This document shows positions 18,718 to 26,753 of a stretch of DNA of 64,000 nt, in pieces. The notes beneath the pieces are model-generated. The model did no database searches. It had not been told where the DNA came from and saw only the letters and a list, made by a program, of their open reading frames with translations. The translations under genes were made by a program, and so were the position numbers. The stretch's first letter is position 1, and each line of letters starts with the position of its first letter. Source of the stretch: Bacillota bacterium (GTDB lineage: Bacteria; Bacillota; SHA-98; UBA4971); assembly GCA_012842395.1 (NCBI GenBank), contig DUSX01000004.1, forward strand, positions 124,001 through 188,000, read 5' to 3'.

Positions 18718-19839
18718 TCAAGGTGACGGGAACCCTGGAGAGAACACGAGATGTCCATTGGCATCGACCACCATCGCAGAGATCCCGTCCAACCCCTCGA
18801 GGATCTTCGGGCCCTCCACTGGCCCTAACACAAACACCGCCGTAGACAACATGTCAGCATCAACAGACGTCGGTGCGATTATCGTGGCGCTCTCCGCACG
18901 GTCCGCAGGCATGCCCGTCTTGGGATCGAAGATGTGATGGTAACGGTGGCCGTTCTCAATGAAAAACCTCTCGTAATCCCCGGATGTCACGACGGCCCCG
19001 TCTGTTATCTCAACCACAGGGCCCACTGTATCGGTCGGGCTCGAACCCCTTGGATCCCTTATCCCGATATGCCATGGCTTCCCGTCAGGGCGAGTGCCCA
19101 CCGCGACGATGTTCCCCCCTGCGTCAATGAGGGCGTGCTTGATCCCGTGTTCCCTCAGGACCGCCGCGGCCCGGTCCGCCGCGTAACCTTTGGCGATGCC
19201 GCCGAGGTCGATGGACATTCCGGGGTGTGCGAGCCTCACCGTCTTGCTAGCCGGATCAAGCTCCATGGCGCGGAAGTCCACGAGGGCGACGGCTTTTGCG
19301 AGGACGTTGCTGTCGGGCACGTGAGGGGTCTCGGTGCCGAAGCCCCAGGCGTCTACCACAGGCCCGATGGTCACGTCGAACGCGCCTCCAGAGAGCTCCG
19401 AGCATTCGCGTGATTTCTCTAGCAGCGTGAACGTTTCGTCGCTGACCTTGACGGGGTCCCCGCCCGCCGCCTCGTTTATCCTCGTAACATCGCTCGTCGG
19501 AATGAACCTGCTCGTCAGGTTCTCGATCCTACGCATCTCATCGAACGCCGCCGACACTGCGTCCTTCGCCCCCGGACCGAACGCCTGTATACTCACGTAC
19601 GTGTCCATCAGGAACTGGCTATCCACGTACTCCTGCGGGTCGACCACGGCGCTCGCCGTCGCGGCCTTTCCGCTCTCGTTCGCCGCGTGCGGCGCACCTG
19701 CCTTCGGCGGCCACGGGATGACGCTAAACCTCACAAGCAGGTAGCCGACTACAGCGATAACGCCCAGGAGAAGGACGAGAAGGAGGGCCCAGAGCCGACG
19801 CCCCCTCCCCCTCCGCCTGCGCCCGTACTCCCACTTCAA
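18718..19839 (-). CDS. apbE: FAD:protein FMN transferase (ApbE)
   Basis: 373 aa. Attaches FMN to Thr of RnfG/RnfD-type proteins outside the membrane. A basic N-terminus and one transmembrane anchor (about 16-38) precede the ApbE domain: DTYVSIQAFG, GGAFDVTIGPVVDAWGFG, DLGGIAKGYAADRA, DAGGNIVAVG, TSGDYERFF and the Mg-binding DADMLSTAVFVLG. TTG start at 19839 with GGTGG 7 nt upstream; longer in-frame starts would intrude into the divergent SASP control region. It lies downstream of rnfB on the same strand, 650 bp away, and its likely substrates are the rnfG and rnfD products in this window. Confidence 0.93.
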   Translation of the reverse strand: MKWEYGRRRRGRGRRLWALLLVLLLGVIAVVGYLLVRFSVIPWPPKAGAPHAANESGKAATASAVVDPQEYVDSQFLMDTYVSIQAFGPGAKDAVSAAFDEMRRIENLTSRFIPTSDVTRINEAAGGDPVKVSDETFTLLEKSRECSELSGGAFDVTIGPVVDAWGFGTETPHVPDSNVLAKAVALVDFRAMELDPASKTVRLAHPGMSIDLGGIAKGYAADRAAAVLREHGIKHALIDAGGNIVAVGTRPDGKPWHIGIRDPRGSSPTDTVGPVVEITDGAVVTSGDYERFFIENGHRYHHIFDPKTGMPADRAESATIIAPTSVDADMLSTAVFVLGPVEGPKILEGLDGISAMVVDANGHLVFSPGFPSP

Positions 19840-19942
19840 CTGAATTCCACCCCCCGATGGCTTTCCCTGAGACAGTGTATCACTTCTCCTAAACCCTGAC
19901 AAGCAGCCGTTTGGGCTAGCCACCACGGCGGTTCCGCGCCTG

Positions 19943-19971
19943 TCATAGGTTCGTGAGAGATGGCAATGATA
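19943..19971 (+). promoter_or_regulatory. Possible sigma-G-type promoter of the SASP gene
   Basis: TCATA at 19943-19947 and AATGATA at 19965-19971, 17 bp apart, resemble the forespore sigma-G elements (G-H-ATR and CATWMTA) with one and two mismatches. They lie about 55 bp before the SASP start. Support is by eye only. Confidence 0.35.
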
Positions 19972-20024
19972 GAAGTGGATGCCTCCTCGGAACGTGAAAG
20001 AAGCAGAAACCAAGAGGAAGGAGC

Positions 20025-20261
20025 GTGCAAGATTTGGGCAGGAAGAAAAGCAACGACCGTCTGAGGACACTACGCCAGCTCGACCGCTTGAAATGGGAAA
20101 CCGCGGAGCAACTCGGCCTCACGGACGACCTGAAGGACCCCGACAAGCTCAGCGCGGTGGAGGCCGGCAAGATTGGCGGGCAAATGGTGAAAAAGCTGGT
20201 CAAAAAAGGTGAGCGAGCTCTCGCCGAGGACAGCGCAAGAAAGGCTGAAAAAAACCTGTAA
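20025..20261 (+). CDS. Alpha/beta-type small acid-soluble spore protein
   Basis: 78 aa (75 from TTG 20034). DNA-saturating protein of the dormant spore that protects against UV and heat. The two family blocks are present: LKWETAEQLGL in the middle and GKIGGQMVKKLVKKGERAL towards the C-terminus, the latter matching the G-x-x-GG-x-MVK-x-LV signature. The N-terminus is more basic than usual (GRKKSNDRLRTLRQLDRLK). Start is GTG 20025 or TTG 20034; AAGGAG at 20018-20023 fits the TTG spacing better. It stands alone on the plus strand between apbE and rnfB. Confidence 0.88.
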   Translation: MQDLGRKKSNDRLRTLRQLDRLKWETAEQLGLTDDLKDPDKLSAVEAGKIGGQMVKKLVKKGERALAEDSARKAEKNL

Positions 20262-20488
20262 CTCTCCCCGCGAGAAGAGCCCCGAAACCGCCTTCGGACA
20301 CGTCAGCGGGGCTGCCGGCAGCACGCGCCGAAATCAAAGGAGAATTCCCGCGCGCGCCACGGTTCGCACCACGAAAGCGCGCCTCGCGTCCACCGGCAGC
20401 CCCCGTCTCGCCCGAAGGAATCAACCCCCAAACGTAACGCGGCGACACAAGTCGGCCTCACCCAAGCACCATTCACGCATCCGGCGAC

Positions 20489-21322
20489 TTAACTTGCCGC
20501 GAGGCTGCCCGTGCCCGCGGTCGTGTTCCGGCTTCTCATCACGATCGACTTAGTCGGGCATTTCTCAACGCATTTGCCGCACGCGTCGCACTTTGCCGGG
20601 TCTATGACGGCCAGGTTGTTATCCATCGTGATCGCGCCATTGGGGCACGCCTTCATGCACAGCCCGCACCCGATACACCCGACTTTGCAGGTCTTGCGGA
20701 CATCGGCACCGCGCGCGTACGACCTGCACAAAACGGTTACGGATTGGGACTCGGGCACAAGCTGAATGATGCCCCTGGGGCACGCCGCAACGCATCTCCC
20801 GCACGATGTGCATGCTTCCTCATCCACCACCGGGAGGCCGTCCGGCCCCATGTGGAGCGCGTCGAAGGAACAGGCAGCCACGCACGAGCCCATGCCGAGG
20901 CACCCGTACGTGCACGCCTTCGCGCCGCCGCCCACCAGCTGCGCAGCCTTGCAGTCGGCAAAGCCATCGTATACAAACCTCACCCCACACTGGCCCGTGC
21001 CCCCCTGGCACAGCACCCTAGCCACCTTGCGTTCTTTCGCCGCGCCGGCCTCAACCCCCATGATCGCTGCGACTTTCGCCGCGACGGTCGACCCTCCGAC
21101 CGGGCACGCGTCCACAGGCGCCTTGCCCGCGACTATCGCAGCCGCGAGGCCACTGCACCCCGGAAAGCCACATCCGCCACAGTTGGCTCCCGGGAGCACC
21201 TCAACGATCATCTCCTGCCTGGGGTCCTGCTCCACCGCGAACTTCTTCGCAGCAAGAGCGAGCGCGAGGCCGAATATGGCCCCCATTAGCCCGAGGCCGA
21301 GGATCGCCTTGACGTAGATCAT
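20489..21322 (-). CDS. rnfB: Rnf complex Fe-S subunit RnfB
   Basis: 277 aa. Entry point of electrons from reduced ferredoxin. N-terminal membrane helix (5-25), an Fe-S domain with NCGGCGFPGCSG followed by C-terminal cysteine-rich segments: CTYGCLGMGSCVAAC, CTSCGRCVAACP, CIGCGLCMKACP and CDACGKCVEKCP, i.e. several [4Fe-4S] sites. Last gene of rnfCDGEAB. The 227-bp convergent gap to the SASP gene has a weak stem (AGCCCCG/CGGGGCT, 20278-20313) but no clear terminator. Confidence 0.95.
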   Translation of the reverse strand: MIYVKAILGLGLMGAIFGLALALAAKKFAVEQDPRQEMIVEVLPGANCGGCGFPGCSGLAAAIVAGKAPVDACPVGGSTVAAKVAAIMGVEAGAAKERKVARVLCQGGTGQCGVRFVYDGFADCKAAQLVGGGAKACTYGCLGMGSCVAACSFDALHMGPDGLPVVDEEACTSCGRCVAACPRGIIQLVPESQSVTVLCRSYARGADVRKTCKVGCIGCGLCMKACPNGAITMDNNLAVIDPAKCDACGKCVEKCPTKSIVMRSRNTTAGTGSLAAS

Positions 21323-21346
21323 CCCTTGCTCACCCCTCGCGAAATT

Positions 21347-21946
21347 CTACATGACGCCGAAAAGCTCTTTCAGTCGGAAGCCCGCGAATCCCAGGAACGC
21401 GATGGACAAGAGGCCCGTCGTTATGAGGGCGATCGGGAAGCCTTTCAGCGATTCAGGGATTGGCGCGAGGTCCATACGCTCTCTTATCGCGGCGAAGAGG
21501 ATTATCGCAAGCGCAAACCCTGACGCGCCCGCTATGCCGTTCACCGCCGCCTCCAGAAGATTATACTTCTCGGTTATGTTCAGAATGGTCACGCCCAGCA
21601 CGGCGCAGTTGGTCGTGATAAGTGGAAGGTAGATCCCGAGAGCCTTGTAGAGGACAGGGCTCACCTTCTGGATCACCATCTCCACGAGCTGCACCAGCGC
21701 CGCGATGACGAGGATGAAAGCGATAGTCTGGAGATACGTCAGCCCCAGCGGCACGAGGATGTAGTATTGGACCATCCACGTCGCCACAGATGCCACGCCT
21801 ATCACGAAGATGACCGCCATGCCCATGCCGGTCGCCGTCTCGACCTGCTTGGATACTCCTATGAACGGACATACGCCGAGAATCCTCGACAGGATGAAGT
21901 TGTTCAGCAACACCCCGCCAAAGAATATAACAAGGAATTCGCCCAC
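21347..21946 (-). CDS. rnfA: Rnf complex membrane subunit RnfA
   Basis: 199 aa, six membrane segments, with the conserved NNFILSRILGVCPFIGVSK at 15-33 and the half-site ITTNCAVLGVTI; each holds a cysteine (Cys26 and the Cys of TTNCA), together binding the intramembrane [2Fe-2S] shared with RnfE. Part of the ion-pumping ferredoxin:NAD+ oxidoreductase. GTG start. Located between rnfE and rnfB. Confidence 0.96.
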   Translation of the reverse strand: MGEFLVIFFGGVLLNNFILSRILGVCPFIGVSKQVETATGMGMAVIFVIGVASVATWMVQYYILVPLGLTYLQTIAFILVIAALVQLVEMVIQKVSPVLYKALGIYLPLITTNCAVLGVTILNITEKYNLLEAAVNGIAGASGFALAIILFAAIRERMDLAPIPESLKGFPIALITTGLLSIAFLGFAGFRLKELFGVM

Positions 21947-21994
21947 GCGGTATCCCTCCCGTCACGATCATGCGTCAGGCTCGGTCTTATGCGC

Positions 21995-22624
21995 CTACGC
22001 GCGCGCCGCCTTCTTCCCCCGGCGACCCAGGTAATTGAGAAGGCCGATCAAGAGCCCCAGAGTGATGAAACCGCCCGGTGGGAGGATCATCATCACCGCG
22101 GCCAGGCTCCGTTCGAACACCTTGAAACCTGCGAACCCGAAGTCAGGCACCGCCAGGAGTGTGCCGGTGCCGAGGAGCTCCCTGATGGTGCTCATCCCGG
22201 TCAACGCCATGGTAAACCCGAGCCCCATGCCGAGACCATCGGCCAGCGAGTACAGGACGCCGTTCTTGGACGCGAACGCCTCGGCCCTCCCCAGGATGAT
22301 ACAGTTCACCACGATCAGCGGGATGAATATCCCAAGAACCTCGTGCAGCTTCGGGACGAACGCCGCCATGACAAGGTCCACTATCGTCGTGAACGACGCA
22401 ATCACCACGATGTAGCAAGGGATGCGTATCCTGGACGGGATCACGTTCCTCAGCATCGAGATTATGACGTTCGACCCGACGAGCACGAACGTGGCTGCTA
22501 TTCCCATGCCTATGCCGTTCGAGATGGCAACGCTCGTCGCCATCGTCGGGCACATCCCGAGCAGAATCCTGAAAGTGGGGTTCTCCTTGACAAGCCCCTT
22601 TGTAAACTCTGATTTGAAGCTCAT
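21995..22624 (-). CDS. rnfE: Rnf complex membrane subunit RnfE
   Basis: 209 aa, six membrane segments, paralogous to RnfA in inverted topology. The signature FRILLGMCPTMATSVAISNGIGMG carries Cys25, and VVNCIILGRAEAFA carries the second cysteine, forming with RnfA the transmembrane [2Fe-2S] site. ATG directly abuts the rnfG TGA. Strongly basic C-terminal tail (GRRGKKAARA). Confidence 0.96.
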   Translation of the reverse strand: MSFKSEFTKGLVKENPTFRILLGMCPTMATSVAISNGIGMGIAATFVLVGSNVIISMLRNVIPSRIRIPCYIVVIASFTTIVDLVMAAFVPKLHEVLGIFIPLIVVNCIILGRAEAFASKNGVLYSLADGLGMGLGFTMALTGMSTIRELLGTGTLLAVPDFGFAGFKVFERSLAAVMMILPPGGFITLGLLIGLLNYLGRRGKKAARA

Positions 22625-23221
22625 TCACCAGACCCCCTCTCGCGAAGCAAGCTCGAACAGCCGAAGCGCCTCGTCAACGCCGCTCGCGACCGCCCGCGAG
22701 GAGATGGTCGCACCGGTGATGGCCTCCACTTGACCCCCGTCCTTCGTGACCTTCACCGGGGTCCCCGCGCGCAGCCCAACGAACCGCATCTGAAAGTCGC
22801 GGTTGGTAACGTTCGCGCCCAGCCCGGGGGTCTCCGAGTGTTTCACCACCGTGAGCCCGGTCACGACTCCATCGCGCGACACGCCGACCACGGCATCGAT
22901 GGGCCCGCCGTACCCGGACGGGCTGCAAGCAAACGCAGCACCGGCCATCTCTCCGTTCTTGTAACCCACATACACTTTGGTGATCGCAGAGAACTCAGGC
23001 CTACCTCCGCGAGAAGCGGGGGGTGCCACAGCCAGGACCCTATCGGTCTCGTCCTTGAACTCGTCCGCGCCCGGCACCACGCTCGCAAGCGCCTGCTCCA
23101 GCTTCATGGCGGCCTGCGCCGCGATTCGCTCCTCCGTGATGTCATTCACGAAGGCTAGCGCTCCCGCCGCCACCGCGCATATGGCGAAGAGGATGAAACC
23201 CAGCTTCCACACGTCACGCAA
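22625..23221 (-). CDS. rnfG: Rnf complex flavoprotein subunit RnfG
   Basis: 198 aa with one N-terminal membrane anchor (about 6-26) and an extracytoplasmic FMN-binding domain. The flavinylation motif TGATIS is at 169-174, with Thr172 the likely FMN-carrying residue, the substrate of ApbE. TTG start at 23221 (GAGGTGAGG upstream) overlapping the rnfD stop; a GTG at 23212 is a possible alternative. Confidence 0.94.
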   Translation of the reverse strand: MRDVWKLGFILFAICAVAAGALAFVNDITEERIAAQAAMKLEQALASVVPGADEFKDETDRVLAVAPPASRGGRPEFSAITKVYVGYKNGEMAGAAFACSPSGYGGPIDAVVGVSRDGVVTGLTVVKHSETPGLGANVTNRDFQMRFVGLRAGTPVKVTKDGGQVEAITGATISSRAVASGVDEALRLFELASREGVW

Positions 23222-24167
23222 CTTTCCTCACCTCCCCGAACTTGCGCGGCATCGTGAGCCTGTCGATAAGAGCGGTGGCTGCGTTCATGATCAGGATCGC
23301 GTAGCACACGCCCTCTGGATAGCCACCGTAGAGCCTGATGAGCATGGTCAATACCCCACAGCCGACGCCAAAGATGATCTGACCCTTCGGGGTGACCGGG
23401 GTCGTGACGTAGTCGGTAGCCATGAAGAAGGCACCCAGCAGCAGCCCTCCGGCGAGCACGTGAAACAGTGGATCTTGGCCGAAGAGCGCCGCGAGCACCG
23501 CGACCGTGCCGATGAAGGTGAACGGGATACGCCAGCTTATATGCCCCCGCCACAGCAGGTATGCCGCGCCTACTAGTATGGCGATCGCCGACGTCTCGCC
23601 TATCGAGCCTGCAACGTTCCCCAGGAAGAGGTTCAAATACGGCGTCTTAATGCCGCCGAGCCTCCAGAGGGCAAGCGGCGTTGCAGTGGTGACCGCGTCG
23701 AAGTCGGGCACCCACGGGGCCTGGAAGATGGGCCATCTCCACCTCGTCATAAGCACGGGCCACGAAGCAAGCAGGACAGCCCGTCCGATAAGCGCGGGGT
23801 TGAAGACGTTCTGCCCGAGCCCGCCGAAGACGAACTTCCCGATAGCCATCGCGAACACAGCACCGATGGCACCGATCCATAGCGGCAAGTCGGGCGGCAG
23901 GACTAGGGCCAGTAGGAGCCCGGCCACCGCAGCACTGTAATCCCCTATCGTCAGGGGCTTCCTCATGAGCTTTTCCAGCACCGCCTCGGTCGCGACGGCC
24001 GCCGCCACACAAACAGCCATCATGCCGAGCGCCCGGAGCCCGAAAAACCACACGCCTGCCAGAGATGCAGGCATGAGAGCCAGGATAACGTCGCTCATGA
24101 TGATCGGCGTAGACACGGCCGTCCGCTGGTGCGGTGAGGAAGATACTATGAGTCCGGTTCCGTCCAT
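23214..24167 (-). CDS. rnfD: Rnf complex membrane flavoprotein subunit RnfD
   Basis: 317 aa, about nine membrane segments. SPHQRTAVSTPIIMSDVILAL near the N-terminus and GGLGQNVFNPALIGRAVLL are RnfD/NqrB signatures. The covalent FMN site is DAVTTATPLA at 157-166, with Thr163 the probable acceptor. ATG 24167 has GAGGG 8 nt upstream. Follows rnfC by about 40 nt. Confidence 0.95.
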   Translation of the reverse strand: MDGTGLIVSSSPHQRTAVSTPIIMSDVILALMPASLAGVWFFGLRALGMMAVCVAAAVATEAVLEKLMRKPLTIGDYSAAVAGLLLALVLPPDLPLWIGAIGAVFAMAIGKFVFGGLGQNVFNPALIGRAVLLASWPVLMTRWRWPIFQAPWVPDFDAVTTATPLALWRLGGIKTPYLNLFLGNVAGSIGETSAIAILVGAAYLLWRGHISWRIPFTFIGTVAVLAALFGQDPLFHVLAGGLLLGAFFMATDYVTTPVTPKGQIIFGVGCGVLTMLIRLYGGYPEGVCYAILIMNAATALIDRLTMPRKFGEVRKVA

Positions 24168-24209
24168 TGATCGATCCCTCCACAAGAGAACAGGCTTCGG
24201 GCGTGCCGC

Positions 24210-25541
24210 TCAGCTCGCCTGGGCCTTGCGCCTCTTTGCCATGATCTCGGACTTAGCAAGCCTGATCGCCTGAACTAAGCGCCTGCGCGACGGGCATATG
24301 AAACTGCAGCAGCCGCACTCGATGCAATCCAGTGCGTTCATACGCTCGGCATCATCAAACCTGCCAGCCTCCGCATAGCTCGCGATCCACAGCGGCATGA
24401 GCCTCATCGAGCATGCCTCGACGCACTTGCCGCATCTCACGCAAGCCATTGGTTCAACGGGCGCGGCCTCCTCCTCGTTCAGAAGCAGAACCCCGGACGT
24501 GCCCTTTGTGACAGGGATGTCCATCGTGAACTGAGCCGTGCCCATCATAGGACCACCGATAATGACTTTCGCAGGCGGGCTAGAGCACCCGCCGCACGCC
24601 TCGACGAGGTCGCTCACAAGCATCCCGACCTTGACGAGGACATTCTGGGGCTCCGCGACGCATGAACCCGCCACTGTGACCACGCGTTCCACAAGCGGCA
24701 TTCCGGAAACAACGGCATCCTTCACGGCCGCGGCAGTGCCGACGTTGTTTACCACCACGCCCACGTCCACCGGCAGGCCGCCCGACGGGACCTCGCGCCC
24801 GAGGATCGCCCAGATGAGCTGCTTCTCCGCCCCTTGTGGGTATTTCACTTTGAGAGGCACGACCGAGATCCGGTCATCCCCTTTCGCTGCCTCTGAGATC
24901 GCCTCGATGGCGTCGGGCTTGTTCTCCTCGATCCCGATGTAGGCCTTCGTGACACCGGTGGCCTTGAGGAGAAGCTTCGCTCCCTCGACCACATCACCGG
25001 GCCGCTCCACCATAAGGCGATGGTCGGCTGAGAGGTATGGCTCGCACTCCGCCCCGTTCAGGATCACCGTGTCAAAACTCTTCCCAGGCGGGGGCGTAAG
25101 CTTAAAGTATGTCGGGAACGCAGCGCCTCCCAGGCCCACGATCCCAGCCTCGCGGATTATGGCCTTGATCTCGTCGGCCTTGAGGCTGTCCACATCGGCG
25201 CGTGGCTCCACATGTTCATCAAGGGTTTCTTGCCCGTCAGACTCGATCACGATGGATAGCACGTCTCGTCCGCCCGCCTGAGGATGCGGGGAAATGGCCA
25301 CGACCTTGCCCGAGACGCTTGAATGAACCGGAGCTGTGAGCCGGGCGGAGCTGTCGCCGATTTTCTGTCCCACCTTGACCTCGTCACCAACCTTGACAAG
25401 GGGCTCGCAAGGCGCACCCGTGTGCTGGTGGAGGGGGATCACGACCCTAGCCGGAGGCCCAAGCCTCCTTATGGGCTTTGAGGCGGTATCCTCCTTGTGA
25501 TAATGAGCGTGCACTCCTCCCCTGAAGGTTTTCGCTACCAT
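24210..25541 (-). CDS. rnfC: Rnf complex NADH-binding subunit RnfC
   Basis: 443 aa peripheral subunit passing electrons to NAD+. N-terminal RnfC barrel (MVAKTFRGGVHAHYHK), FMN/NADH-binding domain related to NuoF (GLGGAAFPTYFKL, ILNGAECEPYLSADHRLM), and C-terminal two [4Fe-4S] motifs CVRCGKCVEAC and CIECGCCSFICP. ATG 25541 fits family N-termini; a TTG at 25550 has a closer SD. First gene of the rnfCDGEAB operon, the common clostridial order. Confidence 0.95.
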   Translation of the reverse strand: MVAKTFRGGVHAHYHKEDTASKPIRRLGPPARVVIPLHQHTGAPCEPLVKVGDEVKVGQKIGDSSARLTAPVHSSVSGKVVAISPHPQAGGRDVLSIVIESDGQETLDEHVEPRADVDSLKADEIKAIIREAGIVGLGGAAFPTYFKLTPPPGKSFDTVILNGAECEPYLSADHRLMVERPGDVVEGAKLLLKATGVTKAYIGIEENKPDAIEAISEAAKGDDRISVVPLKVKYPQGAEKQLIWAILGREVPSGGLPVDVGVVVNNVGTAAAVKDAVVSGMPLVERVVTVAGSCVAEPQNVLVKVGMLVSDLVEACGGCSSPPAKVIIGGPMMGTAQFTMDIPVTKGTSGVLLLNEEEAAPVEPMACVRCGKCVEACSMRLMPLWIASYAEAGRFDDAERMNALDCIECGCCSFICPSRRRLVQAIRLAKSEIMAKRRKAQAS

Positions 25542-25828
25542 GGCCGCCAAGCACTCCTCCTTAAGCCCCAAATCCGGGTGCAGCCTGAAACGCGCATACA
25601 AAGTCGGGCAGGCACCTTTCAGCGCCTAACCCGCATCGAAAGCATACAAATGGGGATTCCCGCCGGACGTTCAGGGCCGCACCCCAGGGCCAAACCACTT
25701 TATTCTCGACTCGCGCCGATTATCCTGCTACCGCCCGACGCTCTTTTCTTGCCGGAAACCGGGCACTTGCTCCTCTCCGCCGGTTCCCGGGACGCTGCAG
25801 GTCGGGTCATAAGCGTCCCACGCGTATG

Positions 25829-25837
25829 ATAATACCA
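25829..25837 (-). promoter_or_regulatory. Possible extended -10 promoter of the rnf operon
   Basis: On the minus strand TGGTATTAT is an extended -10 (TGnTATTAT), without a good -35. It would give a leader of about 280 nt before rnfC. That leader contains an 11-bp stem with one mismatch (25752-25762 with 25780-25790, 17-nt loop). The gene-free stretch 25542-25970 otherwise shows nothing I recognise. Confidence 0.3.
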
Positions 25838-25970
25838 CAACCGCGCGGGACACGCATCTTGGGAAGGCCCTCCTCGAACTGGAGACTTATGGGCGTCCTC
25901 GCCCTCAAAGGCCGCTGCCGCGCGCCCTCAAGGAGCCGTTCGCCAGAGGCTGGCGCGAATGCGTCACGAT

Positions 25971-26414
25971 TCAACTGCACTTGCCCTGCCCGCAAACAAG
26001 GCTCTCAGCCTCTCCGGGGAAGAAGATCCTAACCTCCCGCTCGTAGCTCTCGCATGAATCCGAGGCATGCACCACGTTCTCCGGAAGGGTCCCGCCGAAG
26101 TCTCCCCTGATCGTGCCCGGGAGCGCATCCGCCGGGTTTGTTGCACCGATGATATTCCTAGCAACCTTGATCGCGTCGGTATCGCGCTCGAGAACGAGGA
26201 GCGCCGACGGCCCGCGGGTGACGTAGTCCAGCAGCCCCTCGAAAATCGGTCGGCCTGCCAGATGCTCGTAGTGGCGAGCGGCGTCCGCCCGCGCGATAGT
26301 CCTCATCTCCATCTTGACGACGCGAAATCCCCTTCTCTCGAAACGCTCGATCACCGCTCCGATGAGCCCGCGCTCCACACCATCGGGCTTCACGATTATG
26401 AACGTGCGCTCCAT
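25971..26414 (-). CDS. ndk: Nucleoside diphosphate kinase
   Basis: 147 aa. Transfers the gamma-phosphate between NTPs and NDPs through a phosphohistidine. MERTFIIVKPDGVERGLIG at the N-terminus, RPIFEGLLDYV, and the catalytic NVVHASDS with His116. Full length. ATG with GGAGG 10 nt upstream. It stands alone between fhs and rnfC with gene-free DNA on both sides. Confidence 0.97.
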   Translation of the reverse strand: MERTFIIVKPDGVERGLIGAVIERFERRGFRVVKMEMRTIARADAARHYEHLAGRPIFEGLLDYVTRGPSALLVLERDTDAIKVARNIIGATNPADALPGTIRGDFGGTLPENVVHASDSCESYEREVRIFFPGEAESLVCGQGKCS

Positions 26415-26654
26415 ATGCTCGATGCCTCCTATGTGAGGGCTTGTCGGCCACCGCCGCGTCGTCGCACGCCGGTAGGTGGCCGGTGTCCCGCTCGGGGACG
26501 GCCCGCCGGGCGGCGTATTCCCACGGAACCCGCCCCGCTAGGCTGGTGACCGCGTGCTGTCCTCGCCGCGCAATCGCCGCCGGCGTCTCGCCTAGGCGAT
26601 GAGCGCCTCGGCCTAGGACCTGGCCCGCCCTCATACGTCCCCATAACGACATCA

Positions 26655-26681
26655 CGGCGGGCCCCGAGGCCGGGCCCGCCG
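26655..26681 (-). terminator. GC-rich hairpin downstream of fhs
   Basis: A 10-bp perfect stem (26655-26664 pairing with 26672-26681, 7-nt loop), 73 nt past the fhs stop. No T-run follows on the minus strand, so it is a weak terminator candidate. It is the only structure I see in the 339-bp gap 26415-26753. Confidence 0.4.
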
Positions 26682-26753
26682 GTCAACAACGCCAACCACT
26701 CAGGAACGCGACCGGGCGCGGTACCACCAGCCCTGAGGCCGCCTCGTGTTCCT

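Noticed and set aside
20278-20313. AGCCCCG/CGGGGCT stem between the SASP gene and rnfB as bidirectional terminator
   Set aside because: Seven pairs with a 22-nt loop and no T-run on either side; too weak.
26461-26530. Possible third copy of the dispersed repeat (CCGGTGT... GGGGACGG stretch)
   Set aside because: Only about 20 nt resemble the element and the GAATTCGGC inverted repeat is missing; chance similarity in GC-rich DNA is likely.
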